In this document: one piece after another, positions 14,039-21,773 of the stretch
Position numbering within the stretch: the stretch's first letter is position 1
How the letters are laid out: each line of letters begins with the position of its first letter
Source of the DNA: JAPHSX01 sp050298555
GTDB taxonomy: Bacteria > Pseudomonadota > Gammaproteobacteria > Thiohalomonadales > Thiohalomonadaceae
Direction of reading: 5' to 3'
Assembly (NCBI GenBank): GCA_050298555.1
Contig: JBNKUL010000013.1
Span: 1 to 26,283, forward strand
DNA: 26,283 nt
Position numbers and translations under genes: made by a program
Notes under the pieces: model-generated
Seen by the model: only the letters and a program-made list of their open reading frames with translations
Database searches by the model: none
What the model was told of the DNA's origin: nothing

Positions 14039-15058
14039 ATGAACAGACTGCTAAAACCCCTTTCCCTGCTTCTCGGCCTCACCCTGGCCGCCCCCGTAGT
14101 CCAGGCTGCCCCATCAGGTGAGCCCAAAGAGCTGACCGTCTACTCGGCGCGCAAGGAGCACCTGATCAAGCCGCTGTTCGACGCCTATACCGAGAAGAGC
14201 GGCGTCAGGATCCGCTACATCACCGACAAGGCGGGGCCGCTGCTGGCACGCCTCAAGGCGGAGGGGGCCAACACCCCAGCCGATCTACTGATGACCGTCG
14301 ATGCCGGTAACCTTTGGCACGCCGCCGAGGAGGGTGTGCTGGCCCGTATCGACTCCGCCACCCTCTCCAGCAACATTCCGCCCCACCTGCGCGACCCCGA
14401 GGGGCGCTGGTACGGCCTCTCGGTACGCGCCCGCACCATCGTCTACAGCACCGAGCGGGTGAAGGAGGGCGAACTGGCGAGCTACGAGGGGCTGGCCGAC
14501 GGGAAATGGAAGGGGCGCCTCTGCCTGCGCACCTCGAAGAAGGTCTACAACCAGTCGCTGGTAGCGATGATGGCCGCCCGCCACGGCGAGGAGAGGGCCG
14601 AGCAGATCGTGCGCGGCTGGGTCGATAACCTCGCCACCGCCCCCTTCTCCAACGACACCAGGATGATGAAGGCGATCGCCGCCGGCCAGTGCGATGTCGG
14701 CATCGCCAACACCTACTACTTCGGCCGCCTGCAGAGCAAGGAACCGCAGGTAAAGCTGGCCCTGTTCTGGCCCAACCAGGGTGAGAGCGGCGTGCATATC
14801 AATATCTCCGGCGCCGGTGTCACCGCCCACAGCCGTAACAAGGGCGAGGCACAGAAGCTGCTGGAGTGGCTCTCCTCCGACGAGGCGCAGGGGCTGTTCG
14901 CCTCGCTCAATATGGAGTATCCGGTCAAGCCCGGTGTCGAGGTCAGCCCCATCGTCGCTGCCTGGGGAGAGTTCGAGGCGGACAAGCAGAACCTCGCCAC
15001 CGCCGGCAGGCTACAGGCCCGGGCCGTGATGCTGATGGACCGCGCCGGGTACCGCTAG
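14039..15058 (+). CDS. fbpA: Ferric iron ABC transporter, periplasmic binding protein
   Basis: 339 residues with a Sec signal peptide (cleavage about after VQA, residue 23). The mature part is a class II binding protein of the FbpA/FutA/HitA group: it starts ELTVYSARKEHLIKPLFDAY, has SVRARTIVYS and KVYNQS segments, and the adjacent tyrosines of NTYYFG (Y226, Y227) that coordinate Fe(III) in this family. ATG 14039 is chosen over an upstream TTG (14009) because GGGAG lies 6-7 bases before it and the signal peptide then starts correctly. It leads the fbpABC operon under a promoter with two Fur-like boxes. Confidence 0.94.
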   Translation: MNRLLKPLSLLLGLTLAAPVVQAAPSGEPKELTVYSARKEHLIKPLFDAYTEKSGVRIRYITDKAGPLLARLKAEGANTPADLLMTVDAGNLWHAAEEGVLARIDSATLSSNIPPHLRDPEGRWYGLSVRARTIVYSTERVKEGELASYEGLADGKWKGRLCLRTSKKVYNQSLVAMMAARHGEERAEQIVRGWVDNLATAPFSNDTRMMKAIAAGQCDVGIANTYYFGRLQSKEPQVKLALFWPNQGESGVHINISGAGVTAHSRNKGEAQKLLEWLSSDEAQGLFASLNMEYPVKPGVEVSPIVAAWGEFEADKQNLATAGRLQARAVMLMDRAGYR

Positions 15059-15059
15059 T

Positions 15060-16685
15060 TTGCAACACACCCCGACGGTCAGATCGCGGCTCTGGCTTTT
15101 CGCCACCCTAGCCCTGGCGGCGTTGGTGGCGTTACCGCTGCTGCTGCTCTTCTCCGGCTGGCTGCAGGCGGAGAACAGCGTGTGGCAGCACCTGGCCGAG
15201 ACGGTACTGGCCGACCTCGTCCTCAACACCCTGGTGCTGCTGAGCGGCGTCGCCACCGGGGTACTGCTGCTCGGCGTCGGCCTCGCCTGGCTGACCGCCA
15301 TGTGCGACTTTCCCGGTCGCCGCCTGTTCGACTGGGCGCTGATGCTGCCGCTGGCGATCCCCGCCTATGTGCTCGCCTTCGTCACCCTCGGCCTGCTCGA
15401 CTACGCCGGGCCGGTGCAGTCGACCCTGCGCGAGTGGTTTGGCCACGACGCCGGGCTGCCCGACATCCGCTCAGCCGGCGGGGTGATCGCGGTGATGGTG
15501 CTGGTGCTCTACCCCTACGTCTACATGCTGGCACGCTCCGCCTTCCTCACCCAGGGGGCGGGTACACTGGAGGCGGCACGCACCCTCGGCCTCGGCCCCT
15601 GGGCCGCCTTCTTCCGCGTCGCCCTGCCGATGGCGCGCCCGGCCATCGTCGCCGGCACCTCGCTGGCGCTGATGGAGACGCTAGCTGATTTTGGAACCGT
15701 GGCGGTGTTCAACTACGACACCTTCACCACCGCCATCTACAAGGCGTGGTTCGGCCTGTTTGACCTGCAGGCGGCCTCCCAGCTCGCCTCCCTGCTGCTG
15801 CTTATCGTCGCCCTCGCCCTGGTTAGTGAGCGCAAACTTCGAGGCCGCGCCCGCTTTGCCGAGGGGGCGCGCCGTGGCCGCCCACAACGGCACACGCTGA
15901 ACGGCTGGCGTGGCTGGGGGGCGACCCTGCTCGCCGCCAGCGTGTTGCTGCTCGCCTTCATCTTCCCTGTGTTGCAACTGCTGGGGTGGGCCTGGAAGGT
16001 AGTGGCCGAGGATCTCGACAGCCGCTACTGGGAGCTGCTGGGCCACACCCTGCTGCTCGGCACGGTGGCGATGGCCCTCACCGTGACTGCCGCCCTGCTG
16101 CTCGCCTTCGCCCACCGCTACCAGAAGGAGCGCCTCACCAGGGCCGCGGTCGGCGTCGCCACCCTGGGCTACGCCCTGCCCGGCTCGGTGCTGGCGGTGG
16201 GGGTGATGCTCGCCTTTACCGGCATCGACAACTTCATTAACGCCATCGCACCGCTGTTCGGCCTGGACGCCCCGGGCCGACTGCTCGGCGGCACCCTGCT
16301 GGCGCTGCTGTTGGCCTATATGGTGCGCTTCATGGCGGTCGCCTTCGGCCCCATCGAGAGCGGCCTGGGACGCATCCGCCCCAGCATGGCCGAGGCGGGC
16401 CGCAGCCTCGGCGCGGGAAGCATCGAGGTCCTGCGCCGCATCTACCTGCCACTGCTGCGCCCCGGCCTGCTCAGCGCCGCCCTGCTGGTGCTGGTGGATG
16501 TAATGAAGGAGATGCCCGCCACCCTGCTGCTGCGCCCCTTCGGCTGGGACACCCTGGCGGTACGCATCTACGAAATGACCTCCGAGGGGGAGTGGCAGCG
16601 CGCCGCGCTGCCCGCGGTAACACTAATCCTGGTCGGCCTGCTGCCGGTGATCCTGCTGGTGCGCAAATCCGCCAAAGAGTTGTAG
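15060..16685 (+). CDS. fbpB: Ferric iron ABC transporter, permease
   Basis: 541-residue inner membrane protein with about 12 hydrophobic segments arranged as two fused permease halves, as usual for FbpB. Both EAA loops are visible: EAARTLGLGPWAAFFRVALP in the first half and EAGRSLGAGSIEVLRRIYLP in the second; these contact the ATPase. The start is taken as TTG 15060, one base after the fbpA stop, because no ATG exists before the first membrane segment. No ribosome site is obvious, so translation is probably coupled to fbpA. The TAG stop (16683-16685) lies inside the first arm of a REPIN-like repeat. Confidence 0.92.
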   Translation: MQHTPTVRSRLWLFATLALAALVALPLLLLFSGWLQAENSVWQHLAETVLADLVLNTLVLLSGVATGVLLLGVGLAWLTAMCDFPGRRLFDWALMLPLAIPAYVLAFVTLGLLDYAGPVQSTLREWFGHDAGLPDIRSAGGVIAVMVLVLYPYVYMLARSAFLTQGAGTLEAARTLGLGPWAAFFRVALPMARPAIVAGTSLALMETLADFGTVAVFNYDTFTTAIYKAWFGLFDLQAASQLASLLLLIVALALVSERKLRGRARFAEGARRGRPQRHTLNGWRGWGATLLAASVLLLAFIFPVLQLLGWAWKVVAEDLDSRYWELLGHTLLLGTVAMALTVTAALLLAFAHRYQKERLTRAAVGVATLGYALPGSVLAVGVMLAFTGIDNFINAIAPLFGLDAPGRLLGGTLLALLLAYMVRFMAVAFGPIESGLGRIRPSMAEAGRSLGAGSIEVLRRIYLPLLRPGLLSAALLVLVDVMKEMPATLLLRPFGWDTLAVRIYEMTSEGEWQRAALPAVTLILVGLLPVILLVRKSAKEL

Positions 16686-16748
16686 GAGGCCCGCCCCCGG
16701 GCCGAACAAATCTGCCACCGTTTTTCGGCCCGAGGGCGGGCCTCCTAC
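16682..16748. repeat. REPIN-like pair of inverted REP palindromes
   Basis: Two 25-bp arms (16682-16706 and 16724-16748) are inverted copies with one mismatch and a 17-base loop. Each begins, read inward from its end, with GTAGGAG and contains its own small stem GGCCCG-4-CGGGCC. This is the architecture of REP elements and REPINs, the non-autonomous repeats mobilised by RAYT transposases; GTAGGAG heads are familiar from Pseudomonas REPs. The left arm overlaps the last four bases of fbpB, including its stop codon. In the transcript the element would form a very stable hairpin between fbpB and fbpC. Confidence 0.85.
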
Positions 16749-16805
16749 GGGTGGCAATGCCTATCGCCACGAATTGCGTAACGTACGTGTAAACGAGATA
16801 GATAA

Positions 16806-17846
16806 ATGGAACAGTTACTAGAAATCGACGGCCTCCACTGCCACTACGGTGAGACCCACGTGGTGAACGACCTGTCGCTCACCATCCACCCCGGTATGCT
16901 GAGCTGCCTGCTCGGCCCCAGCGGCTGCGGCAAGACCACGGTGCTGCGCGCCATCGCCGGTTTCGAGCCGGTGAGTAGCGGCACCATCCGCCTGCGCGGC
17001 GAAGCGGTCTCCACTCCCGGCCACAGCGTGCCGCCGGAAAGGCGCGGCCTCGGCATGGTGTTTCAGGACTACGCCCTCTTCCCCCACCTCAGCGTGGCGC
17101 AGAACATCGCCTTCGGCCTGCGCGGCGCCTCGCGTAGGGAGAGGGCGGCGACCACCGACTGCCTGCTGGAACTGGTAGGGATGGAGGGCAGCGCCGAGCG
17201 CTACCCCCACGAACTCTCCGGTGGCCAGCAACAGCGCGTCTCCCTGGCGCGCGCCCTGGCGCCGGAACCCGGGTTACTGCTGCTCGACGAGCCCTTCTCC
17301 AATCTCGACGTGGAGCTGCGCGAACGGCTGGTGGGCGATGTACGCGACATCCTCAAGGCCCAGGGCACCGCAGCCCTGTTCGTCACCCACGACCAGCACG
17401 AGGCCTTCGCCATGGGCGAGCGGGTCGGGGTGATGAACGGCGGATGCATCGTGCAGTGGGACACCCCCTACAACCTCTACCACGAACCGGCGGATCGCTT
17501 CGTCGCTGACTTCATCGGCCAGGGGCGCCTCATCCGCGGCTGCCTGGAGTCCCCCGACACCGTCAACACCCAACTGGGGAGGATTAAAGGCAACCGCGCC
17601 TACCGCTGGCCCATGAGCTGTAACGTCGACCTGCTGCTGCGCCCCGACGACGTCATCATCGGCGGCGAAGGAGTCCAGTGCGAGATCCTTGAGCGCGCCT
17701 TCCGCGGCGCCGAGACCCTCTACACCCTCAAACTGCCAGAAGGCGGCGAGGTGCTCTCCTTAATGCCCAGCCACAACGACTTTCAGGTGGGGGAGAAGGT
17801 CGGGGTGGAGGTTAGGGCCGATCACATGGTGCTGTTTCAGGGGTGA
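16806..17846 (+). CDS. fbpC: Ferric iron ABC transporter, ATP-binding protein
   Basis: 346 residues. The ATPase domain (about 1-235) has Walker A GPSGCGKT (37-44), Q-loop near FQDYALFPH (87-94), signature LSGGQ (137-141), Walker B LLLLDEP (157-163) and the switch His (TH, 194-195). A C-terminal regulatory/TOBE-like domain follows (about 240-346). This is the FbpC-type ATPase that powers Fe(III) uptake by FbpAB. ATG 16806 has only a weak GAGAT site. It is separated from fbpB by 120 bp that contain the REPIN-like repeat, an unusual gap in an otherwise tight operon. Its 3' end converges on trkH, with a 28-bp gap. Confidence 0.95.
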   Translation: MEQLLEIDGLHCHYGETHVVNDLSLTIHPGMLSCLLGPSGCGKTTVLRAIAGFEPVSSGTIRLRGEAVSTPGHSVPPERRGLGMVFQDYALFPHLSVAQNIAFGLRGASRRERAATTDCLLELVGMEGSAERYPHELSGGQQQRVSLARALAPEPGLLLLDEPFSNLDVELRERLVGDVRDILKAQGTAALFVTHDQHEAFAMGERVGVMNGGCIVQWDTPYNLYHEPADRFVADFIGQGRLIRGCLESPDTVNTQLGRIKGNRAYRWPMSCNVDLLLRPDDVIIGGEGVQCEILERAFRGAETLYTLKLPEGGEVLSLMPSHNDFQVGEKVGVEVRADHMVLFQG

Positions 17847-17874
17847 GGGTGACATGCACTGGACGACTTTGCCC

Positions 17875-19320
17875 CTAACGGCGCCAGAAGGCCGGGCTAA
17901 ACAGCACCAGCACGGTGAATATCTCCAGCCGTCCCATTAACATCGCCCCCCCCATCAACCAGTGGGAGTAGCTGTCTTCATTGGCGAAGGTCACCGCCAC
18001 CCGCTCCAGGCCCGGCCCCAGGTTATTCATGCAGGTTGCCACCGCGCTAAAGGCGCTAACCTGGTCCATGCCATCGGCCATCAGCAGCAACAGAAACAGC
18101 GAGAAGGTGGCCACATAGATGGCAAAGAAGCCCCATACCGCCGAGACCACCCTGTCTTCGACCACACGCTCCCCCAACTTGACCTGGCGTATCAGCTTGG
18201 GGTGCACCACCTTCTTCAGCTCCAGCAGTGCCTGCTTGAACAGCAGGACGAAGCGGATCACCTTCATCCCCCCGGCGGTGGAACCGGCGCAACCACCAAC
18301 GAAGCTAATGAAGATCATCAGGGTGGGCAGCATAACCGGCCAGCGTGAGAAGTCGTCGGTACCGTAACCGGTACTGGTGATCACCGATACCGTCTCGAAG
18401 ATGGCATAACGCCAGGAGTCCATCGCCGAGGCCTTGCCATGGTCCAGATAGAGCACCGCTGCCACGATGAGGGCGATCGCCAGGGTAAAGAGCAGGAACA
18501 CCCGCACCTCGATGCTACGCCAGTAGGGGGAAAACGAGTTGGCCCGCAGGGCGATGAAGTGGACATTGAAACTGATCGCCCCGAGCAGCATGAAGACGAT
18601 GGCAATGGCCTCTATAAGCGGGCTGTTGAAGTAACCCAGGCTGGCGTCGTGGGTGGAGAAGCCACCGGTGGAAACGGTGGAGAGGCTGTGGGCGATGGCA
18701 TCGAAGGGGGTCATGCCCGCCAGCCAGAACAGCAGCGCGCAAAGTACGGTCATCCCCGCGTAGATGCGCCACACCATCCGTGCCGACTGCGCAATGCGCG
18801 GGGTGAGCTTTTCATCCTTTACCGGTCCTGCGGTCTCTGCCTTGTAGAGCTGCATCCCCCCGACCCCCAGCATCGGCAACAGGGCGACCGCCGAGACGAT
18901 GACCCCAATCCCCCCCAGCCACTGCAGCTCCTGACGGTAGAAGAGCAGAGAATGGGGCATGCTATCGAGGTTGGAGAGCACCGTCGCCCCGGTGGTGGTA
19001 AAGGCGGAGACCGACTCAAAGAAGGCCGCCGCCGGATTCAGGTCCAGGGCCAGCATCAGCGGCATTCCCCCCATCAGGCTGACGAAAAGCCATAGCAGGG
19101 TGACGACGAGAAAACCGTCTCGGGTCTTCATGCGGTAATCACCACGCTGCGGGATCAGCAGCAACAACAGCCCCGCAAAGCAGAAGGTCACAAGGGTGAG
19201 GCCAAAGTTGCCTACCTGGCCGTCGGAGTAGAGCAGCGAGACGATAATCGGCGGAAAGAGCGCCGTGGAGAAGAGCAGAAACAGCAGCCCCAACAGGCGG
19301 CCGACAAACGAAAGACCCAT
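17875..19320 (-). CDS. trkH: Trk-type potassium uptake protein TrkH
   Basis: 481-residue integral membrane protein, essentially the E. coli TrkH length (483). The four pore-loop filter segments of the SKT superfamily are present in order: TTTGAT, STGGFS, TSTGYG and NNLGPG, with MPM repeats between. It moves K+ across the inner membrane and normally works with the cytoplasmic NAD/ATP-binding protein TrkA, which is not in this window. ATG 19320 has a G-rich stretch 9-10 bases upstream. The gene is divergent from the kdpDE-like pair with about 155 bp between them, and that interval contains a candidate KdpE site. Confidence 0.95.
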   Translation of the reverse strand: MGLSFVGRLLGLLFLLFSTALFPPIIVSLLYSDGQVGNFGLTLVTFCFAGLLLLLIPQRGDYRMKTRDGFLVVTLLWLFVSLMGGMPLMLALDLNPAAAFFESVSAFTTTGATVLSNLDSMPHSLLFYRQELQWLGGIGVIVSAVALLPMLGVGGMQLYKAETAGPVKDEKLTPRIAQSARMVWRIYAGMTVLCALLFWLAGMTPFDAIAHSLSTVSTGGFSTHDASLGYFNSPLIEAIAIVFMLLGAISFNVHFIALRANSFSPYWRSIEVRVFLLFTLAIALIVAAVLYLDHGKASAMDSWRYAIFETVSVITSTGYGTDDFSRWPVMLPTLMIFISFVGGCAGSTAGGMKVIRFVLLFKQALLELKKVVHPKLIRQVKLGERVVEDRVVSAVWGFFAIYVATFSLFLLLLMADGMDQVSAFSAVATCMNNLGPGLERVAVTFANEDSYSHWLMGGAMLMGRLEIFTVLVLFSPAFWRR

Positions 19321-19351
19321 GCGTTGCAGGCCCCCAATACAAAGACAGCAG

Positions 19352-19370
19352 GGGGAGGATTATTCTCCCC
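19352..19370 (-). other. Hairpin in the trkH leader
   Basis: GGGGAGGA and TTCTCCCC can form an 8-bp stem with a 3-base loop about 30 bases before the trkH start. On the transcribed strand one pair becomes an A-C mismatch. It could influence mRNA stability or translation, but no known riboswitch is recognisable. Confidence 0.3.
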
Positions 19371-19392
19371 GCCATCCCCGCTGGCACCTAAT

Positions 19393-19404
19393 TTTTACGT
19401 AAAA
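19393..19404. promoter_or_regulatory. TTTTACGTAAAA palindrome in the trkH-kdpD interval
   Basis: A perfect 12-bp palindrome centred on CG, directly adjoining the KdpE-like direct repeat. It may be part of a divergent promoter or a second operator. Confidence 0.35.
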
Positions 19405-19424
19405 TTTTTATATCTTTTTTATAT
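19405..19424. promoter_or_regulatory. Candidate KdpE-binding direct repeat
   Basis: TTTTTATAT-CT-TTTTTATAT is a perfect 9-bp direct repeat with an 11-bp period, followed by TTCCCC. OmpR/PhoB-type regulators bind such same-face tandem half-sites. From memory, the E. coli kdpFABC site has TTTTTATAC-TT-TTTTTACAC followed by CCC, the same spacing and nearly the same bases. It lies between trkH and the KdpDE-like genes, so it could regulate either or both. Confidence 0.65.
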
Positions 19425-19475
19425 TCCCCTTCGCGCCAACCATGCTGCTATCATCTGCCGGCAACAACCGTGGAG

Positions 19476-20942
19476 ATGAATGTGCACAACGTCGACTGGC
19501 GCAGACGAACCCAGGCCCTTTCGCTGGCGCTACTCAGCGTACTGATTGCCACCCCCCTCGCCTTTGGCGCCCACGTGTTGCTGCCCCACGCCAACCTCTC
19601 GCTGGTGTTTCTCATTGCGGTCCTGGTCACGGCTGGGCGTGCCGGGATGGAGGCGGCAATCCACACCAGCCTGCTCAGTTTCCTCAGCTACAACTTTTTC
19701 TTCACCAAACCGTTCTACAGCCTGGCGGTGCATGACGACGGCGAGGTGGCCACCCTGCTGTTCTTCATGCTGGTGGCGATCCTCACCGGCAAGCTGGCCG
19801 CCCGCATGCAGGGAGAGATGGCGCGTAACCGCGACATGGTGCAACGGCTGACCAACATCAACCACTTCACCCGCCTGATGGCCTCGGCCGCCGACAGCGA
19901 CGGGGTACTGCACGCCCTGGCACACCACCTTGCCCGCACCTTCCACTGCACCGCGCAGGTGACGCTGCAAAAGGGGGAGGAGTCCACGGTCATCACCCTG
20001 AACCGGCACGGTAAACCCACCGCCCAGCCCGTGGGGGAGAGGGGCGGGGGCAATGGGGATGGCCACCACTTCGCCCTGAGCACCGCCCACGACAACCACG
20101 GCACGGTGGAACTCTTCACCCCGGCACTGCAACAGGACGATCAGGAGCTGGCCCGCATGCTCTGCGACCTGGCCGGCCTCACCCTGGAGCGCGCCCTGCT
20201 GGTCGCCGACCTGGAGCAGGCGCGCATCCATACCGAGGCGGAGCGGCTGCGCACCGCCCTGCTCTCCTCGGTGTCGCACGACCTGCGCACCCCGCTCGCC
20301 TCGATCATCGGCTCCACCTCCAGCCTTATCGAATACCCCGACACCATCGACGCGGCGGGACGCATGGAGCTGCTGCAGACCGTGCTCGACGAGGCCAAGC
20401 GGCTCAACCGCTATATCCAGAACCTGCTCGACATGACCCGCCTCGGCGGCGGCACCCTCACCCCCTCGCGCAGCTGGGTGGATGTGAACGACATCATCGG
20501 CAAGGTGGTGGAACGGCTGGCGCAGGAACTCGATGGGCTGCAGGTGGTGATCAAGGTGGCAGACGAAATGCCGCTGCTTTACGTGCAGGGGGTGCTGATC
20601 GAACAGGCCCTGGTCAACGTGCTCGACAACGCCGCACGCTTCTCCCCGCCGGGGGCAGCGATCACCATAGCGGTGACACACGACAGCGACCTCGTCACCC
20701 TCACCATTTGCGATCAGGGCCCCGGCATCAGCGATGCCGAGCGCGAGCGCGTCTTCGAGATGTTCTATACCTCGCAGCAAGGCGACCGCAACCGCCAGGG
20801 CACCGGCCTTGGGCTCGCCATCTGCCGCGGCATGTTCGTTGCCCACGGCGGTAGCGTCGAGGCACACACCAATCCGCAGGGCAGAGGCAGCTGCATCCGC
20901 ATGACCCTGCCGGTAGTAGAAGTGGAGGAATCACATGAGTGA
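19476..20942 (+). CDS. kdpD: KdpD-like sensor histidine kinase without the N-terminal KdpD/Usp region
   Basis: 488 residues. Four membrane segments of a DUF4118 domain (about 12-110, with the KdpD-like NFFFTKPFYSLAV) are followed by a GAF-like region (about 125-245). The HisKA domain has phospho-acceptor H268 in SVSHDLRTPLASIIGS, and the HATPase domain has N385, DQGPG and GTGLGLA. E. coli KdpD is near 894 residues; the cytoplasmic ATP-binding KdpD domain and Usp domain that precede the membrane part there are missing. The start is uncertain: GTG 19470, ATG 19476 and GTG 19482 are all in frame, and GGAG sits at 19472-19475. The gene overlaps the response regulator by 8 bp. Confidence 0.88.
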   Translation: MNVHNVDWRRRTQALSLALLSVLIATPLAFGAHVLLPHANLSLVFLIAVLVTAGRAGMEAAIHTSLLSFLSYNFFFTKPFYSLAVHDDGEVATLLFFMLVAILTGKLAARMQGEMARNRDMVQRLTNINHFTRLMASAADSDGVLHALAHHLARTFHCTAQVTLQKGEESTVITLNRHGKPTAQPVGERGGGNGDGHHFALSTAHDNHGTVELFTPALQQDDQELARMLCDLAGLTLERALLVADLEQARIHTEAERLRTALLSSVSHDLRTPLASIIGSTSSLIEYPDTIDAAGRMELLQTVLDEAKRLNRYIQNLLDMTRLGGGTLTPSRSWVDVNDIIGKVVERLAQELDGLQVVIKVADEMPLLYVQGVLIEQALVNVLDNAARFSPPGAAITIAVTHDSDLVTLTICDQGPGISDAERERVFEMFYTSQQGDRNRQGTGLGLAICRGMFVAHGGSVEAHTNPQGRGSCIRMTLPVVEVEESHE

Positions 20943-21633
20943 GACAACGGGTACCATCCTGGTGGTGGAGGACGACCCCCACATCCGCAAGTTCCTGCGC
21001 ATCAGCCTGGAGGCGCACGGCTTCACCGTGCACGAGGCACGTCTTGCGGCGGAGGGGCTGCAACTGTGTGCCGAGGTGACACCCGACCTGTTGATCCTCG
21101 ACCTCGGCCTGCCCGACATGGACGGCAAGGAGCTGATCCAGCGCCTGCGCGAGTGGAGCGAGCTGCCGATCATCGTCCTCTCGGTACGCTCCGACGAGGC
21201 GGAGAAGGTAGAGGCGCTCGATGCCGGCGCCAACGACTACGTCACCAAGCCGTTCGGCATCTCGGAGCTGATGGCGCGCATCCGTGCCACCCTGCGTGGG
21301 CGCAAGAGCACCTCGGAGGAGGAGCAAACGGTCTACGAGTACGGCGGACTGAGGGTAGAGCTCGCCAGCCGCGGCGTCTTTGTCGACGGCGAGCGCATCA
21401 TGCTGAGCCGCAAGGAGTACGCGCTGCTGCACCTGCTCATCAGCCACGCGGGGCAGGTACTCACCCACCAGCGTATCCTGCGCGAGATCTGGGGCGAACG
21501 TCATGAGGATGAGGTCCACCACCTGCGCGTCCTCGTCGGCCACCTGCGCCAGAAGCTCGGCGACCAGCCGACCCGCCCGCGCTACATCGTCACCGAGCAG
21601 GGGGTGGGTTACCGCCTGCAGAGCGCGCTCTAG
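20935..21633 (+). CDS. kdpE: KdpE-type response regulator
   Basis: 232 residues. A receiver domain with acidic pocket ED-D (12-14), phospho-acceptor D56 in LILDLGLPDMDG and K105 in VTKPF is followed by an OmpR/PhoB winged helix (about 130-230). The DNA-binding domain has the LSRKEYALLHLL and HLRVLVGHLRQKLGD segments typical of KdpE. ATG 20935 overlaps the kinase stop (ATGAGTGA), a common arrangement for kdpDE. No kdpFABC genes are present beside it in the window, and the neighbouring transporter is trkH. It probably binds the 19405-19424 repeat. Confidence 0.92.
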   Translation: MSETTGTILVVEDDPHIRKFLRISLEAHGFTVHEARLAAEGLQLCAEVTPDLLILDLGLPDMDGKELIQRLREWSELPIIVLSVRSDEAEKVEALDAGANDYVTKPFGISELMARIRATLRGRKSTSEEEQTVYEYGGLRVELASRGVFVDGERIMLSRKEYALLHLLISHAGQVLTHQRILREIWGERHEDEVHHLRVLVGHLRQKLGDQPTRPRYIVTEQGVGYRLQSAL

Positions 21634-21773
21634 ACACCCCGGCCCGCCGCCCCAGCAGCTCACTGTTCAAAATAACGGCCGGTCATAGGCAAAGATTCTG
21701 ACAATGGCCTGTGTGGTGAAACGGCAGCGATTATCTACACTGAGGCAGACAAACTATAAAAAAATGTCAAAAA

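Noticed and set aside
16682..16748. Simple intrinsic terminator after fbpB
   Set aside because: No T-run follows the hairpin, fbpC directly downstream belongs to the same transporter, and each arm has its own internal palindrome, which fits a REP pair better.
19352..19370. Riboswitch in the trkH leader
   Set aside because: Only one small hairpin is present, without the conserved elements of c-di-AMP or other ion-linked riboswitches.
19530..20867. 445-codon minus-strand frame opposite the KdpD-like gene
   Set aside because: The translation is a low-complexity His/Gly/Val-rich sequence, whereas the plus strand encodes a complete histidine kinase.
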